Positions 50,815-59,359 of a stretch of 64,000 nucleotides of DNA are shown here, in pieces. This DNA comes from Sphingobacteriales bacterium 50-39 (GTDB lineage Bacteria > Bacteroidota > Bacteroidia > Chitinophagales > Chitinophagaceae). The notes under the pieces are model-generated. The model did no database searches. It saw only the letters and a list, made by a program, of their open reading frames with translations, and was not told the DNA's origin. The stretch lies in NCBI GenBank assembly GCA_001898505.1, contig MKTZ01000027.1:124001-188000 (forward strand), in the 5' to 3' direction. The position numbers and the translations under genes were made by a program. The first letter of the stretch is position 1. Every line of letters begins with the position of its first letter.

Positions 50815-51513
50815 CTATTGTTTTGCCCCTATTTTGACCAGCAGGAGCAGTCCTGCCAGGTCCCATAGAAAATGGAAGATGATGGCCACTTTTATATTCC
50901 GGTATCTCCAATAGTAGACAGCCAGTCCCAGTCCTATGATGAAAGGATCGACTACATTTTTGACCGTACCGTACCTGAAATGAGCCAGACCGAAGATCAG
51001 TGAAGAGATAAAGATGGCCCAATAGGGATTCTTTAATAGCAGCTCCAGCCTTGGCTGCAGATAGCCTCTAAAGATGAGCTCTTCCGTGACGCCCGCCGTC
51101 AATGCTGTAAAGACCAGGAGGAAAAGATTTTTGCCGAGGAAGTCGACGATGCGGTGCAGCACCTTGCTGGATTCCTCGTGCGTCAGGGGAGAGAGAAAAA
51201 AATTGATAAAGGCTACGCTTATCATTATGATAAAGAACAGGGCAAATACGTGTGATATATGTGTGCCTGCAGAATACTTGTTTTCCTCCCAGATGAGCAG
51301 GGGCTGTTTTTCAACCTTTGTCGCATAGAGCCATAGCACAGCTATGAACAGCCAGTAAAAGGACCGTTCAATAAAATAGGTGATGGCGGGATGATCCGTT
51401 GCAATGGGTCTGAGGAGCGGGACGTCAAGGCCCAATGCCAGAATAAGCAGTATCAGGATGGCCAATAAGACTCCCTGGAGTACGGCAGCTGGTTTGGGAG
51501 ATGAGTCCGACAT
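50815..51513 (-). CDS. CPBP-family intramembrane metalloprotease (CAAX protease-like)
   Basis: A 232-residue multi-pass inner-membrane protein. All three CPBP motifs are intact: Glu144-Glu145-x3-Arg149 (TEELIFRGYL), His178 (FGLAHFRYG) and His214 (IIFHFLWDLAG). In bacteria these proteases often process or give immunity to small hydrophobic peptides; the 35-residue ORF two genes upstream is a possible partner. It starts 3 bp after the cysteine-synthase-like gene, so the two are in one transcript. Confidence 0.9.
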   Translation of the reverse strand: MSDSSPKPAAVLQGVLLAILILLILALGLDVPLLRPIATDHPAITYFIERSFYWLFIAVLWLYATKVEKQPLLIWEENKYSAGTHISHVFALFFIIMISVAFINFFLSPLTHEESSKVLHRIVDFLGKNLFLLVFTALTAGVTEELIFRGYLQPRLELLLKNPYWAIFISSLIFGLAHFRYGTVKNVVDPFIIGLGLAVYYWRYRNIKVAIIFHFLWDLAGLLLLVKIGAKQ

Positions 51514-51516
51514 GGT

Positions 51517-52428
51517 TTAAAATTTATATAAATCCCCGTTGAGGTATTTCAGTCCTGAGTCTACGATGATGGTGACTATATTTTTTCCGGGCCCGATGAT
51601 CCTCGATCGCTGGATGGCGGCCCATACATTGGCTCCGGATGTAGTCCCTCCAAATATCCCTTCCAGTCTTGCCATTTGTCTGGCCGTGGCATAGGCATCT
51701 TCATCCGACACGGCCATTATCTCATCGGCAAGGTCCAGCCGGCAGATGGATGGCACAAATCCAGACCCGATGCCTTCCAGTCTGTGGGCGCCCGATATAT
51801 CGCCTCCCGACAGAGACCGTACGCGCAGGGGCTCGATGGGTATACATCGAATACCGGGGATCTTTTCTTTGAGATATTCTGCGTTGCCGGAGAAAGACCC
51901 TCCCGTGCCTACTCCTGTGATGAATTCGTCGATATCAGTTCCCAGCACATCGATGATCTCCTTTGCCATTTGGTGATAGGCCGTCCTGTTGTCTACGTTG
52001 TTGAACTGATCCGTCCAGAAGGTGTTGGGGGCCTTGCTTAGCTCTCTTGCCCGGGCGATCATATCGTCGATCAATTTGGCGGTGATGCCTCTTTCGCTGG
52101 GGACCAGGTCCAGTTCGGCGCCAAATATGCGCATCGTCTGTAATTTCTCTTTGGCAAATGCTTCGGAGGATACGAAGTGTGCGCGGTAACCTTTTTTGGC
52201 GCATACCATGGCCAGCGAGCCGCCCGTGCTTCCACCCGTGTATTCCACTACTGTTCCACCCGGCCGGAGCTGTCTTCTTTTCTCGGCTCCTTCGATCATG
52301 GCGAGGGCCATCCTGTCCTTCATGCTGCCTGTGGGGTTGGCGCCTTCGTATTTTACGTAGATGTCGGCACAGCCTGGTTCCGAGAGGCGTTCCAATTTCA
52401 ATAAGGGGGTATTTCCGATGGCTGTCAT
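51517..52428 (-). CDS. PLP-dependent cysteine synthase-family enzyme
   Basis: A 303-residue fold-type II PLP enzyme related to O-acetylserine sulfhydrylase and cystathionine beta-synthase. It has the substrate loop IGNTPLLKL, the Schiff-base Lys37 in ANPTGSMKDRM, the carboxylate-binding VEYTGGSTGGSLAM, and the phosphate loop GVGTGGSFSG. The loop around the PLP nitrogen Ser reads IVDSGLKYL. The true substrate is uncertain: the enzyme sits with cytochromes and a protease rather than cysteine genes, so a specialised amino-acid-forming role is possible. The ATG at 52428 is chosen; the longer frame adds residues unlike the family. It follows the 35-codon ORF by 16 bp. Confidence 0.9.
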   Translation of the reverse strand: MTAIGNTPLLKLERLSEPGCADIYVKYEGANPTGSMKDRMALAMIEGAEKRRQLRPGGTVVEYTGGSTGGSLAMVCAKKGYRAHFVSSEAFAKEKLQTMRIFGAELDLVPSERGITAKLIDDMIARARELSKAPNTFWTDQFNNVDNRTAYHQMAKEIIDVLGTDIDEFITGVGTGGSFSGNAEYLKEKIPGIRCIPIEPLRVRSLSGGDISGAHRLEGIGSGFVPSICRLDLADEIMAVSDEDAYATARQMARLEGIFGGTTSGANVWAAIQRSRIIGPGKNIVTIIVDSGLKYLNGDLYKF

Positions 52429-52444
52429 ATTATTTATAGTGATT

Positions 52445-52552
52445 TTATAGTGCGGCGAGCCCCCGGGCATTGGCTGGCGGGAAGACCTCGTTACTGCCAG
52501 GGCCGGCAAGGAACAGGATAAGGGCAACGAGTGATACTATTTTCATCATCAT
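52445..52552 (-). CDS. 35-residue hydrophobic peptide ORF
   Basis: A short ORF starting with three Met codons (MMMKIVSLVALILFLAGPGS) and ending NEVFPPANARGLAAL. It looks like a signal peptide or single membrane helix with a short tail. Its first ATG overlaps the stop of the IPT membrane protein gene (ATGA), and the cysteine-synthase-like gene starts 16 bp later, so it is embedded in an operon with coupled translation. It could be a small membrane subunit, a precursor peptide, or only a leader. Function unknown. Confidence 0.45.
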   Translation of the reverse strand: MMMKIVSLVALILFLAGPGSNEVFPPANARGLAAL

Positions 52553-53592
52553 GGTTTTGAGGGGTCCGGGTTTGTGGTCTTTAGGGTACCGGAGAGATAT
52601 TCTTTGCCGGACTCGTCCTTTACCACCAGCTTCACTTCTGTGGGGGGCGCCTCGGTGGCAGGCGGGAGGTATAGATATTGGAAGGTAATGGTGGAGGCGG
52701 AAATGATGGGGTTATTGACAGCCGTGTCATTGATGGTGATCAGCAGTTTTTGTGCGTCAAGGTTCTCGCCTGTGATGAGGATGGTGTTGACCTGTCCCAG
52801 TACCAGAGCGGACGGGCTGAAGCCTGTGACCTTTAGGCTCTGTCCCTGGTGTAGCTTATCGGGCCGGTGATCGTTCTCATCCGGCCGGAAACCAAAGATG
52901 GTATTTACCACCTCGCCCAGCTTTAGGGTTGCGCGATCGGTATAAAGTCCGGTGAGAATGGAGATGGTGACAAGACCGTAAATATTGATACTGGTGCTGT
53001 CGTCGCTCATGTTCAGGAAGCCACCCCGGAAGACGAAATAAACTCCGAGGGCGAGACCGGCGGCGGTAAAGGGTTTTACAAAATACCACAATAGCCAGCT
53101 TCGTTTGAATTTTACTGCTCCGACAAAGGTGGAAAAGGATGAGGTGATATAGATCATATTTCCCAGGAATCCCGCGGCTGCTACCAGGATCAGCAGGAGC
53201 GTATTGATATGAATGAGCCCTTTTATTGCGTAGTGACGATGCTGTCCTGTCCGGGCGTGATGTGTGGGTGTCGAGTCTTTTGCGGCGACTTTTTGAGTAT
53301 CCTGGACAGTAGTTGCGGAGTCCCTGTCCCTGGCGGGGCCGGCAAGGGAGGCCGTGTCCATGCCGCTGCTGTCGGGGATCCCGGCCAGGCGTACGTGAAA
53401 TCTTTCGTTGATGTATAAGGGTCTTATCCCTTCTTTGGCGCCGGGGAGCCTGTCGGGCCACCAGGCGATGAGAATATACCCGGGGATGAGAATGAACAGG
53501 ATCAGCATTGTGCCTGCGATGATCTGTCCCAGAGGGGTGATCTCGTTGGCGGGGGTGGCAGTGCTGTCCTGCGTGGTGAGGGTATCATTCAT
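52549..53592 (-). CDS. Membrane protein with C-terminal IPT/TIG-like domain
   Basis: A 347-residue protein with three predicted membrane helices: IIAGTMLILFILIPGYILIA near residue 25, HINTLLLILVAAAGFLGNMI near 130 and FTAAGLALGVYFVFRGG near 175. A His/Ala/Thr-rich hydrophilic segment separates the first two. The last 100 residues form an IPT/TIG-like beta domain (GFSPSALVLGQVNTILITGE). No known family for the whole. It lies between the cytochrome c gene (64-bp gap) and the 35-codon ORF (overlap), suggesting a membrane partner of the redox proteins. Confidence 0.75.
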   Translation of the reverse strand: MNDTLTTQDSTATPANEITPLGQIIAGTMLILFILIPGYILIAWWPDRLPGAKEGIRPLYINERFHVRLAGIPDSSGMDTASLAGPARDRDSATTVQDTQKVAAKDSTPTHHARTGQHRHYAIKGLIHINTLLLILVAAAGFLGNMIYITSSFSTFVGAVKFKRSWLLWYFVKPFTAAGLALGVYFVFRGGFLNMSDDSTSINIYGLVTISILTGLYTDRATLKLGEVVNTIFGFRPDENDHRPDKLHQGQSLKVTGFSPSALVLGQVNTILITGENLDAQKLLITINDTAVNNPIISASTITFQYLYLPPATEAPPTEVKLVVKDESGKEYLSGTLKTTNPDPSKP

Positions 53593-53656
53593 AAGTTGTG
53601 AGTTTAATGGTTAACCCATTGAAAATACACTCTTTTCGTGGAAATAAAAAGGCGGA

Positions 53657-54454
53657 TCACGGATGGGATGGGGGACGGGTGTCGACATGGTACCAGCCGG
53701 GGGCGTTTATGGGGAACTGATAATAGTCGTTGGGATGATTCTGTAGCACGCTGTCGGAGAAGGGTGGGTGTCGCCGGAAGGCATCTTCGTCTATATACCG
53801 GTAGATATCGTCAATGTCTGCATCGGACAAGTGGGGGAATGCGGGCATGACCACCTTATTGAATTGGTTATAAAGGGCGTTTGTGTATTGGTCGCCGGAG
53901 GCTCGCAGTTTTTCACTGTTACGGGTAAATGCGCGCAGCCATTGACGGTCGTGTCGTTGGGTTGCGGTGGGAAGGAGGTTCATTTCGAAACGCATGCCGA
54001 GGAGGTGACAGACGCTGCAGTTGGTGGAAAACAATTCTTTGCCATGCAGGAACTCTTTTGACGGAGGGTGGCTGAACAGGGGGTGCGGGTCTTTCCAGAA
54101 ACGGAGGTGGCCATCGGGGTCCGGGGTTCCTTTATACAGCCACTTGTTTTGGGTCGAGGTGGTGGTTGGCAGGGCGACGTATATGGTTTCGTTGAAGGTC
54201 ACTGGCTGGTCTTTTGCGGTCTCTATATCGATGAAGTCTTCGTTCTGGCGGATGATGAGCCGGGCCCTGCTGGCGTCGCTGGTTGTTAGGGAATGTGGGG
54301 AAATATGGATGAGCGCTCCATTCGGCGTGTGAAGGATGGTGTCGCGGGCGTTGTCGATCTCGACGGGAAAAGGCGGCAGGTCTTCCGGGCGGGGGGGAGC
54401 GCAGCGGGAAAGGATAAAAAGAAGGGCCACGAGGAGATAGCGGGGCCTGATCAT
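53657..54454 (-). CDS. Class I cytochrome c lipoprotein
   Basis: A 265-residue periplasmic lipoprotein (LFILSRC, lipidated Cys18). Residues about 30-125 have no recognised domain. Residues 133-225 form a cytochrome c: Cys146-x-x-Cys149-His150 (FSTNCSVCHLLG) and probable distal Met203 (KVVMPAFPHLSDADIDDIYR). The ATG at 54454 is chosen over an in-frame TTG six codons upstream because it gives a clean lipoprotein signal. It follows the LytTR regulator by 27 bp and can share its transcript; it is the first of two cytochrome c proteins in this gene run. Confidence 0.87.
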   Translation of the reverse strand: MIRPRYLLVALLFILSRCAPPRPEDLPPFPVEIDNARDTILHTPNGALIHISPHSLTTSDASRARLIIRQNEDFIDIETAKDQPVTFNETIYVALPTTTSTQNKWLYKGTPDPDGHLRFWKDPHPLFSHPPSKEFLHGKELFSTNCSVCHLLGMRFEMNLLPTATQRHDRQWLRAFTRNSEKLRASGDQYTNALYNQFNKVVMPAFPHLSDADIDDIYRYIDEDAFRRHPPFSDSVLQNHPNDYYQFPINAPGWYHVDTRPPSHP

Positions 54455-54481
54455 TGCTATAATTTGGTGCAAAGGTATTGT

Positions 54482-55204
54482 CTATTTACGACCGGCTGCC
54501 CATAATTTTTTTGTCACTACCCGTTCGATGACCTGTTCCCTATAATTCCTGCTGATGGGTATGCGATGCGATTGGATAAAGATCTCGTTGCCTTCGATGC
54601 CTTCTATCTTGTCGATGGAGACGATATAGGATTTATGCACCCGTATAAATGCCTGGTTGTCCAGGTTCTCTTCCAGGTTCTTCAGATACAAGAGCGTTAC
54701 ATATTTGCCTTTGCGTGTATAGATGGTGACATAGTTCTGCATTCCCTCTACGTAGAGGATGTCGGCAAAATGGATCTTTTCGAACTTGCTTCCGCACTTT
54801 ATAAAGAAATAGTCGGCGGCCTCCGCAATGCCTTCCGCCCGCTGAAGAAGCTGGTGATAATCCCTGGCCTTATTCACCGACCTTAAAAAGCGATCCAGCG
54901 TAATGGGTTTTACCAGATAGTCCAGCACATTCAATTGAAACCCTTCGAGGGCGTAGCTGGGAAAAGCCGTTGTAATGATCACGATGGGCGGCTTTTGCAC
55001 GATCTTCAAAAAATCGATGCCATTCATTTTCGGCGTCTGTATATCCAGGAACAGGAGGTCGACCCGTTGCTGGTCCAGCAGCTGCATCAGTTCCACCGGA
55101 TTTTCGCAGGTATGGATCAGCTGCAGGAAATCCACTTCCTTTGCATACCTGGCGATACCTTCTCTTGCCAGGGGCTCGTCGTCTATAATGGCACAATTCA
55201 TCAT
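54482..55204 (-). CDS. LytTR-type response regulator
   Basis: A 240-residue regulator: receiver domain (3-120) with acidic pocket IIDDEPLAREG, phospho-acceptor Asp54 (LLFLDIQTPKMNG) and Lys in YLVKPITLDRF; LytTR DNA-binding domain (about 135-235) with YVEGMQNYVTIYTRKGKYVT and FIRVHKSYIVSIDKI. It pairs with the sensor kinase gene 51 bp upstream. Probable targets are the downstream redox genes or the divergent TonB-like receptor at 56589, as an inference from position. Confidence 0.93.
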   Translation of the reverse strand: MMNCAIIDDEPLAREGIARYAKEVDFLQLIHTCENPVELMQLLDQQRVDLLFLDIQTPKMNGIDFLKIVQKPPIVIITTAFPSYALEGFQLNVLDYLVKPITLDRFLRSVNKARDYHQLLQRAEGIAEAADYFFIKCGSKFEKIHFADILYVEGMQNYVTIYTRKGKYVTLLYLKNLEENLDNQAFIRVHKSYIVSIDKIEGIEGNEIFIQSHRIPISRNYREQVIERVVTKKLWAAGRK

Positions 55205-55255
55205 ATTCGTTGTTTAACGGGCCAGAGGTCCATTGGCTGAAGTCCTCCTCAGACA

Positions 55256-56401
55256 TCAGGCGGTCTGAACGGCCGACATGGGAACCATCAACTCCGTCAG
55301 CTGTAGCCGTAGTCTTATATCAAAGCGGGTCTCCTCTTGTCGTATGTCCAGGTCATATTGTCCCGGATAGATCAGGTCCAGCCTCCTCTGCACATTCTTA
55401 AGCCCGATGCCGCCATACCGGACCACGTCCGTGAATTTTGTGGACCGGTGGTCCCGGGATATGCTGTTGGATACGGTAAAATCCATCTGACAGCCCCGCC
55501 ATTGCAGTCTGATCCGTATCCAGTTGGGGCTATCCGTATCCTTAGAGACATGCTTAAATGCATTTTCCACAAAGGTCATCAACATAAACGGCGCGATGCC
55601 CAGGTCTTCACAGGGCAGGGGGTCTATCTGGCAACTGACTTCCACATTGTCATTTTGCCGCAAGCGCTCCAGCTCAATGGAATTCTCCAGGCAGGCAATC
55701 TCCTTATTCAGGAGTATTTGTTTGTCGTTGCATTCATAAAGCTGGTAACGCAACAGCTCCGAGAATTTGGCTAAGGACGCCGAAGCCATATCCGGATTTT
55801 TATGAATAAGGAAGAAGATGGAGTTGATGGTGTTAAAAAGAAAGTGGGGGTTGAACTGGTATTTGAGGAAGTTCAATTCTGTCTCCAACTTTTCTTTTTC
55901 CAGTTGCTGCTGTTTTCGCTGGGTCTGCAGCCAGTTCTTGGCCAGCTTGATGCTCATGGCAAGGGTCATGCTGGCGGCGGTGCTGGGAAGGGGGTTGCCG
56001 GTATATACGCTATAAAAATTTACTTTGTCCCATCCATACAGATCGTTCAGCGTCCTGCCAGTCAGCGTGGCGCTCAAAAAATATCCGGGGACGATACAGG
56101 CTGCCGCCACCAAAATAGTCAGGATCAGGCACACGGAGTATTCGGCCAGCCGGTGTTTCTCCAAGAGTCTGGGGATAAGGAAATACAGGTTGAAATAAAC
56201 GGCCAGCGCCTGGAAGACGACGTAAAAAAGATACTTAATGGCATAGGGTGTAAAGAAGAAAATGTTCGTCGCGGCTGCGACGGGGTTGCCAATGACCGTT
56301 GCCCACCAGACATAATGATACACCAGCCAGAAAGGTATATGATACAGCTTATACCTCACCAACCAGTTTTGCTTTGGGGCAACGTACGACACGGGTCTCA
56401 T
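55256..56401 (-). CDS. LytS/YehU-type sensor histidine kinase
   Basis: A 381-residue membrane kinase: four hydrophobic helices in residues 15-155, a coiled-coil linker (LQTQRKQQQLEKEKLETELN), the His_kinase motif with phospho-acceptor His186 (YQFNPHFLFNTINS), and an ATPase domain with MLMTFVENAFKHV and YGGIGLKNVQRRLDLIY. Partner of the LytTR regulator. It is divergent from the TonB-like receptor gene at 56589, with a 187-bp intergenic region. Confidence 0.92.
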   Translation of the reverse strand: MRPVSYVAPKQNWLVRYKLYHIPFWLVYHYVWWATVIGNPVAAATNIFFFTPYAIKYLFYVVFQALAVYFNLYFLIPRLLEKHRLAEYSVCLILTILVAAACIVPGYFLSATLTGRTLNDLYGWDKVNFYSVYTGNPLPSTAASMTLAMSIKLAKNWLQTQRKQQQLEKEKLETELNFLKYQFNPHFLFNTINSIFFLIHKNPDMASASLAKFSELLRYQLYECNDKQILLNKEIACLENSIELERLRQNDNVEVSCQIDPLPCEDLGIAPFMLMTFVENAFKHVSKDTDSPNWIRIRLQWRGCQMDFTVSNSISRDHRSTKFTDVVRYGGIGLKNVQRRLDLIYPGQYDLDIRQEETRFDIRLRLQLTELMVPMSAVQTA

Positions 56402-56588
56402 TTCCTATCAAGATACACAATTTTCCCCTCAACGGCAGGCCTTGTTATGTGAACAGACGCGGATAATTGACGAGCTGCACATTGGGATATATGACCGGGA
56501 ATAATGCTCTTTTGCATTTCGTCAAATAGCTGTGACAGGTGGTCATATCTTTTTTAAAAAGCCTTGCGCCCTTATTTTCTTTGTCAGC

Positions 56589-58829
56589 ATGAAGCAAGCA
56601 ATCCTCTGTTGTATACTTGTCCTATTCCTGCTGCCGGCGTTTTCCCAGAAGGGAAAGACAGACACTACCGGATTGAAGGACACTGTCCAAATGAAGGAGG
56701 CAGTGGTCCGCGGTGTAAGACCTCCTGTACAGCAAACGGCGGCAGGGATCACTGTCAATGTCGAGAACAGTATCCTCTCCAAGGGGAGCACCGTCCTGGA
56801 AGTGTTGGAGCGAAGTCCGGGGATCATCATCGACCGGCGGAATAATAATATCTCCTTAAATGGAAAGGAAGGCGTAATGGTCATGCTCGATGGGAGGCTT
56901 ATGCGGATGCCGGTGTCTGAAGTGATGACCTTATTGCAGGGTATGAGCGCGGATGATATCGAGAAGATCGAGCTGCTGACCACACCTCCGTCCAAATATG
57001 ACGCGGAAGGAAGTGCCGGGCTGATCAATATCGTTCTGAAGAAGAACCGTCGCCGGGGCACCAATGGGAATCTTTCTCTTACGGGTGGGTACGGCTGGGC
57101 GGAAAAGGGAGTAGTCAATCTCAGTCTGGCGCATAATACACAGCGATGGAATATCTATGGCTCCTATACGTATTCCCACGACAGGACCTATAGCGATATG
57201 TATATTACCAGCAACCAGGATTTCCCCGTGCTGGGCGGGCCAATGAGCGTGATCTTTATGGATACGACCCGGGTGACACACCATAACCAAAACATGACCG
57301 CCGGGCTGGAAGCGCATATCACTCCAAAGACCAGTTTGGGTGTCAATCTCATCTACAGCAGGAGCGGCAATCCACTCTATGCCATCAATAATGCGGGTTA
57401 CAATGTGCTTCCCGACAGCCTCCTGTCCTTCGAGGGACATATCCGGTCAGGCAATGTTTGGAACAATCTCGTCTCGTCCGCCTGGATGGAAAGAAAGATA
57501 AGGGAGGGTGAAAAGGTGAGCTTCGACGTAGATTATCTACGATATGATAACAATAATCCTTCCGTCATACAAAGCGTCTTTACAGACAAGCATGGCAACC
57601 AGGCCGGCAGCAATAACGATAGCCTGTTCTCTCCTCAGCAGAGAGGCCAGGCCAATACTATCATTCAGGTGGGTGTAATAAAGATCGACTATGAAGCGCA
57701 GTTGAGTAAAATATTTAAATGGGAGACCGGTGTCAAGGGCACTTATACCCGTAGTGAAAGCCTGTCCGGTCTGGAGAGTGTCGTGGGTGGTGAATGGGTC
57801 CATCGAAGCGAGGCGGCCAATGACATCGTTATGAAAGAAGGAATAGGAGCCGCCTATACGGCAGTCGCCATACAACCCGATGCCGCCACCAGTCTCTCTA
57901 TCGGCGCCCGCTATGAATATGCCCGTACACGTATGAAAGATCAGCTGATGGATAAGACAACCATCGACAGATCATTGGGCGCGCTTTTCCCCAGCCTCTT
58001 CTTTTCGCGGAAGATGGGTGAGCGTTCGGAGATGCAGCTGTCCTATACAAGAAGGATCAGCCGGCCAACTTACAACGACCTGGCTTCATTTACGGGGTAT
58101 GTGGATCCCGTCGCCTTGTTCACGGGCAATTCTTTTCTGTTGCCGACCATTACCAGTAATGTAAAGCTGGGATATAATTTTAGGAGCTATACCTTCTCAC
58201 TGTTATATAGTAGGGACGACCATCCTATTGTAGGGACCCAGCTGACGGAAAGTCCCGCGGGCGATCTGATGTATGTCTCTCCGCAGAATATGCGTTACAG
58301 GAACAGCATCACGCTGCAGGCCAATCTGCCCTGGAAGGTCAACAGCTGGTGGAATATGAACTATAGCCTGGTGGGAGGATGGAGACAGTTCAGGGAAGAC
58401 TATACGAGTCAGCCGCTGGTAAAGTCCTATTGGGGATATTCGTTGAATTTTACACAAAATTTTTTGTTGCCCAGGAGCTTTTCTGCCGAGCTGTCGGGGT
58501 GGTATAATGCTCCGACCTATGAGGGGACTATCCGGATAGAAAGGCTCTGGTCGCTGAATACCGGTATCAAAAAAGAGCTAAGGAACAATGCGGGTGTTCT
58601 GCAACTGTCCGTATCCGATGTTTTGCGGGCGATGCAGGTCAGGATCAAGTTTGGGACGTTGACGCGTGAGGCCTATGGCACGGTCAGCAATGCGGCCATC
58701 AATACGGAGTCCAGGACCTTCCCGATTGTCAAGCTCACGTATTCCAGGTCCCTTGGCGGGGGAGTCAAGGCCGCCGGCAGGAATCTATCCGGATCGCAGG
58801 ATGAGATGGAGAGGATCAGGAAGAATTAG
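56589..58829 (+). CDS. TonB-dependent receptor-like outer-membrane barrel protein
   Basis: A 746-residue outer-membrane protein. Signal peptide (CCILVLFLLPAFSQ), plug domain (about 40-150: VLEVLERSPGIIIDRRNNNI, SLNGKEGVMVMLDGRLMRMP, PPSKYDAEGSAGLINIVLKK) and a large barrel of the OMP_b-brl_3 type. The usual N-terminal carboxypeptidase-regulatory-like domain is missing, so the protein starts directly with the plug. Substrate unknown. The ATG at 56589 is preferred over 56532, which would put a basic extension before the signal peptide. The end overlaps the opposite NTF2-like gene by 4 bp. Confidence 0.9.
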   Translation: MKQAILCCILVLFLLPAFSQKGKTDTTGLKDTVQMKEAVVRGVRPPVQQTAAGITVNVENSILSKGSTVLEVLERSPGIIIDRRNNNISLNGKEGVMVMLDGRLMRMPVSEVMTLLQGMSADDIEKIELLTTPPSKYDAEGSAGLINIVLKKNRRRGTNGNLSLTGGYGWAEKGVVNLSLAHNTQRWNIYGSYTYSHDRTYSDMYITSNQDFPVLGGPMSVIFMDTTRVTHHNQNMTAGLEAHITPKTSLGVNLIYSRSGNPLYAINNAGYNVLPDSLLSFEGHIRSGNVWNNLVSSAWMERKIREGEKVSFDVDYLRYDNNNPSVIQSVFTDKHGNQAGSNNDSLFSPQQRGQANTIIQVGVIKIDYEAQLSKIFKWETGVKGTYTRSESLSGLESVVGGEWVHRSEAANDIVMKEGIGAAYTAVAIQPDAATSLSIGARYEYARTRMKDQLMDKTTIDRSLGALFPSLFFSRKMGERSEMQLSYTRRISRPTYNDLASFTGYVDPVALFTGNSFLLPTITSNVKLGYNFRSYTFSLLYSRDDHPIVGTQLTESPAGDLMYVSPQNMRYRNSITLQANLPWKVNSWWNMNYSLVGGWRQFREDYTSQPLVKSYWGYSLNFTQNFLLPRSFSAELSGWYNAPTYEGTIRIERLWSLNTGIKKELRNNAGVLQLSVSDVLRAMQVRIKFGTLTREAYGTVSNAAINTESRTFPIVKLTYSRSLGGGVKAAGRNLSGSQDEMERIRKN

Positions 58830-59320
58830 GACTTCGGCTGGTTGTCGGGTGGGGTTGGCTTGGGCTGGTTGTCGGGTGGAGTTAGCCTGGGCTGGTCCGG
58901 CTGAGTGCTCATCTTCTTTATACGCCAGCCTCCTTCCTTTTTTATCCAGACCCATTGGGCATGATAGCTGCCGCTGACATGGAAGGTATCTTTTTCATCG
59001 ATGACGCCGGACTGTTTGTAGTGACCGCTTTGAAAGGCCGTATCGTCCGTCATGGCCAGCGAGTCGGTATTGGAGGTGACTTCCAACACTCTTACGTTCT
59101 TAAAGGAGGAAAGGAAGCGGCGGATGGAATCCCTTCCATGCGCGATCCCGCCGAGATCACCGTCTGCTGTATATAATAAGGCAATGCTGTCTGCATCCAT
59201 TTTTTTGATCAGCTGATCGTAGTGCTGCATGGCGTCCTGTACTTCCTGCTGGCGGTGTACGTAGCTGATGCAGGCGGTTAGGAAGAGCGGTAGGGCATAT
59301 GGCAAGATCGCTCTTTTCAT
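58826..59320 (-). CDS. DUF4440/SnoaL-like lipoprotein with proline-rich repeat tail
   Basis: A 164-residue lipoprotein (ALPLFLTAC) with an NTF2-like domain (HYDQLIKKMDADSIALLYTA; HGRDSIRRFLSSFKNVRVLE; GSYHAQWVWIKKEGGWRIKK) followed by a repeated tail PDQPRLTPPDNQPKPTPPDN. The tail is encoded by a 27-bp tandem repeat that runs to the stop codon and overlaps the end of the TonB-like gene. Role unknown. The ATG at 59320 gives a clean lipoprotein signal; the frame extends six codons upstream. Confidence 0.78.
   Translation of the reverse strand: MKRAILPYALPLFLTACISYVHRQQEVQDAMQHYDQLIKKMDADSIALLYTADGDLGGIAHGRDSIRRFLSSFKNVRVLEVTSNTDSLAMTDDTAFQSGHYKQSGVIDEKDTFHVSGSYHAQWVWIKKEGGWRIKKMSTQPDQPRLTPPDNQPKPTPPDNQPKS
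58836..58900 (-). repeat. 27-bp tandem repeat, about 2.4 copies
   Basis: Units at 58836-58862 and 58863-58889 differ at four positions, followed by a partial unit. They encode the proline-rich tail of the DUF4440-like lipoprotein, nine residues per unit. Confidence 0.85.
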
Positions 59321-59359
59321 AAAATGGAGTTTTAACAAGAGTAAATCTACGACTATATT

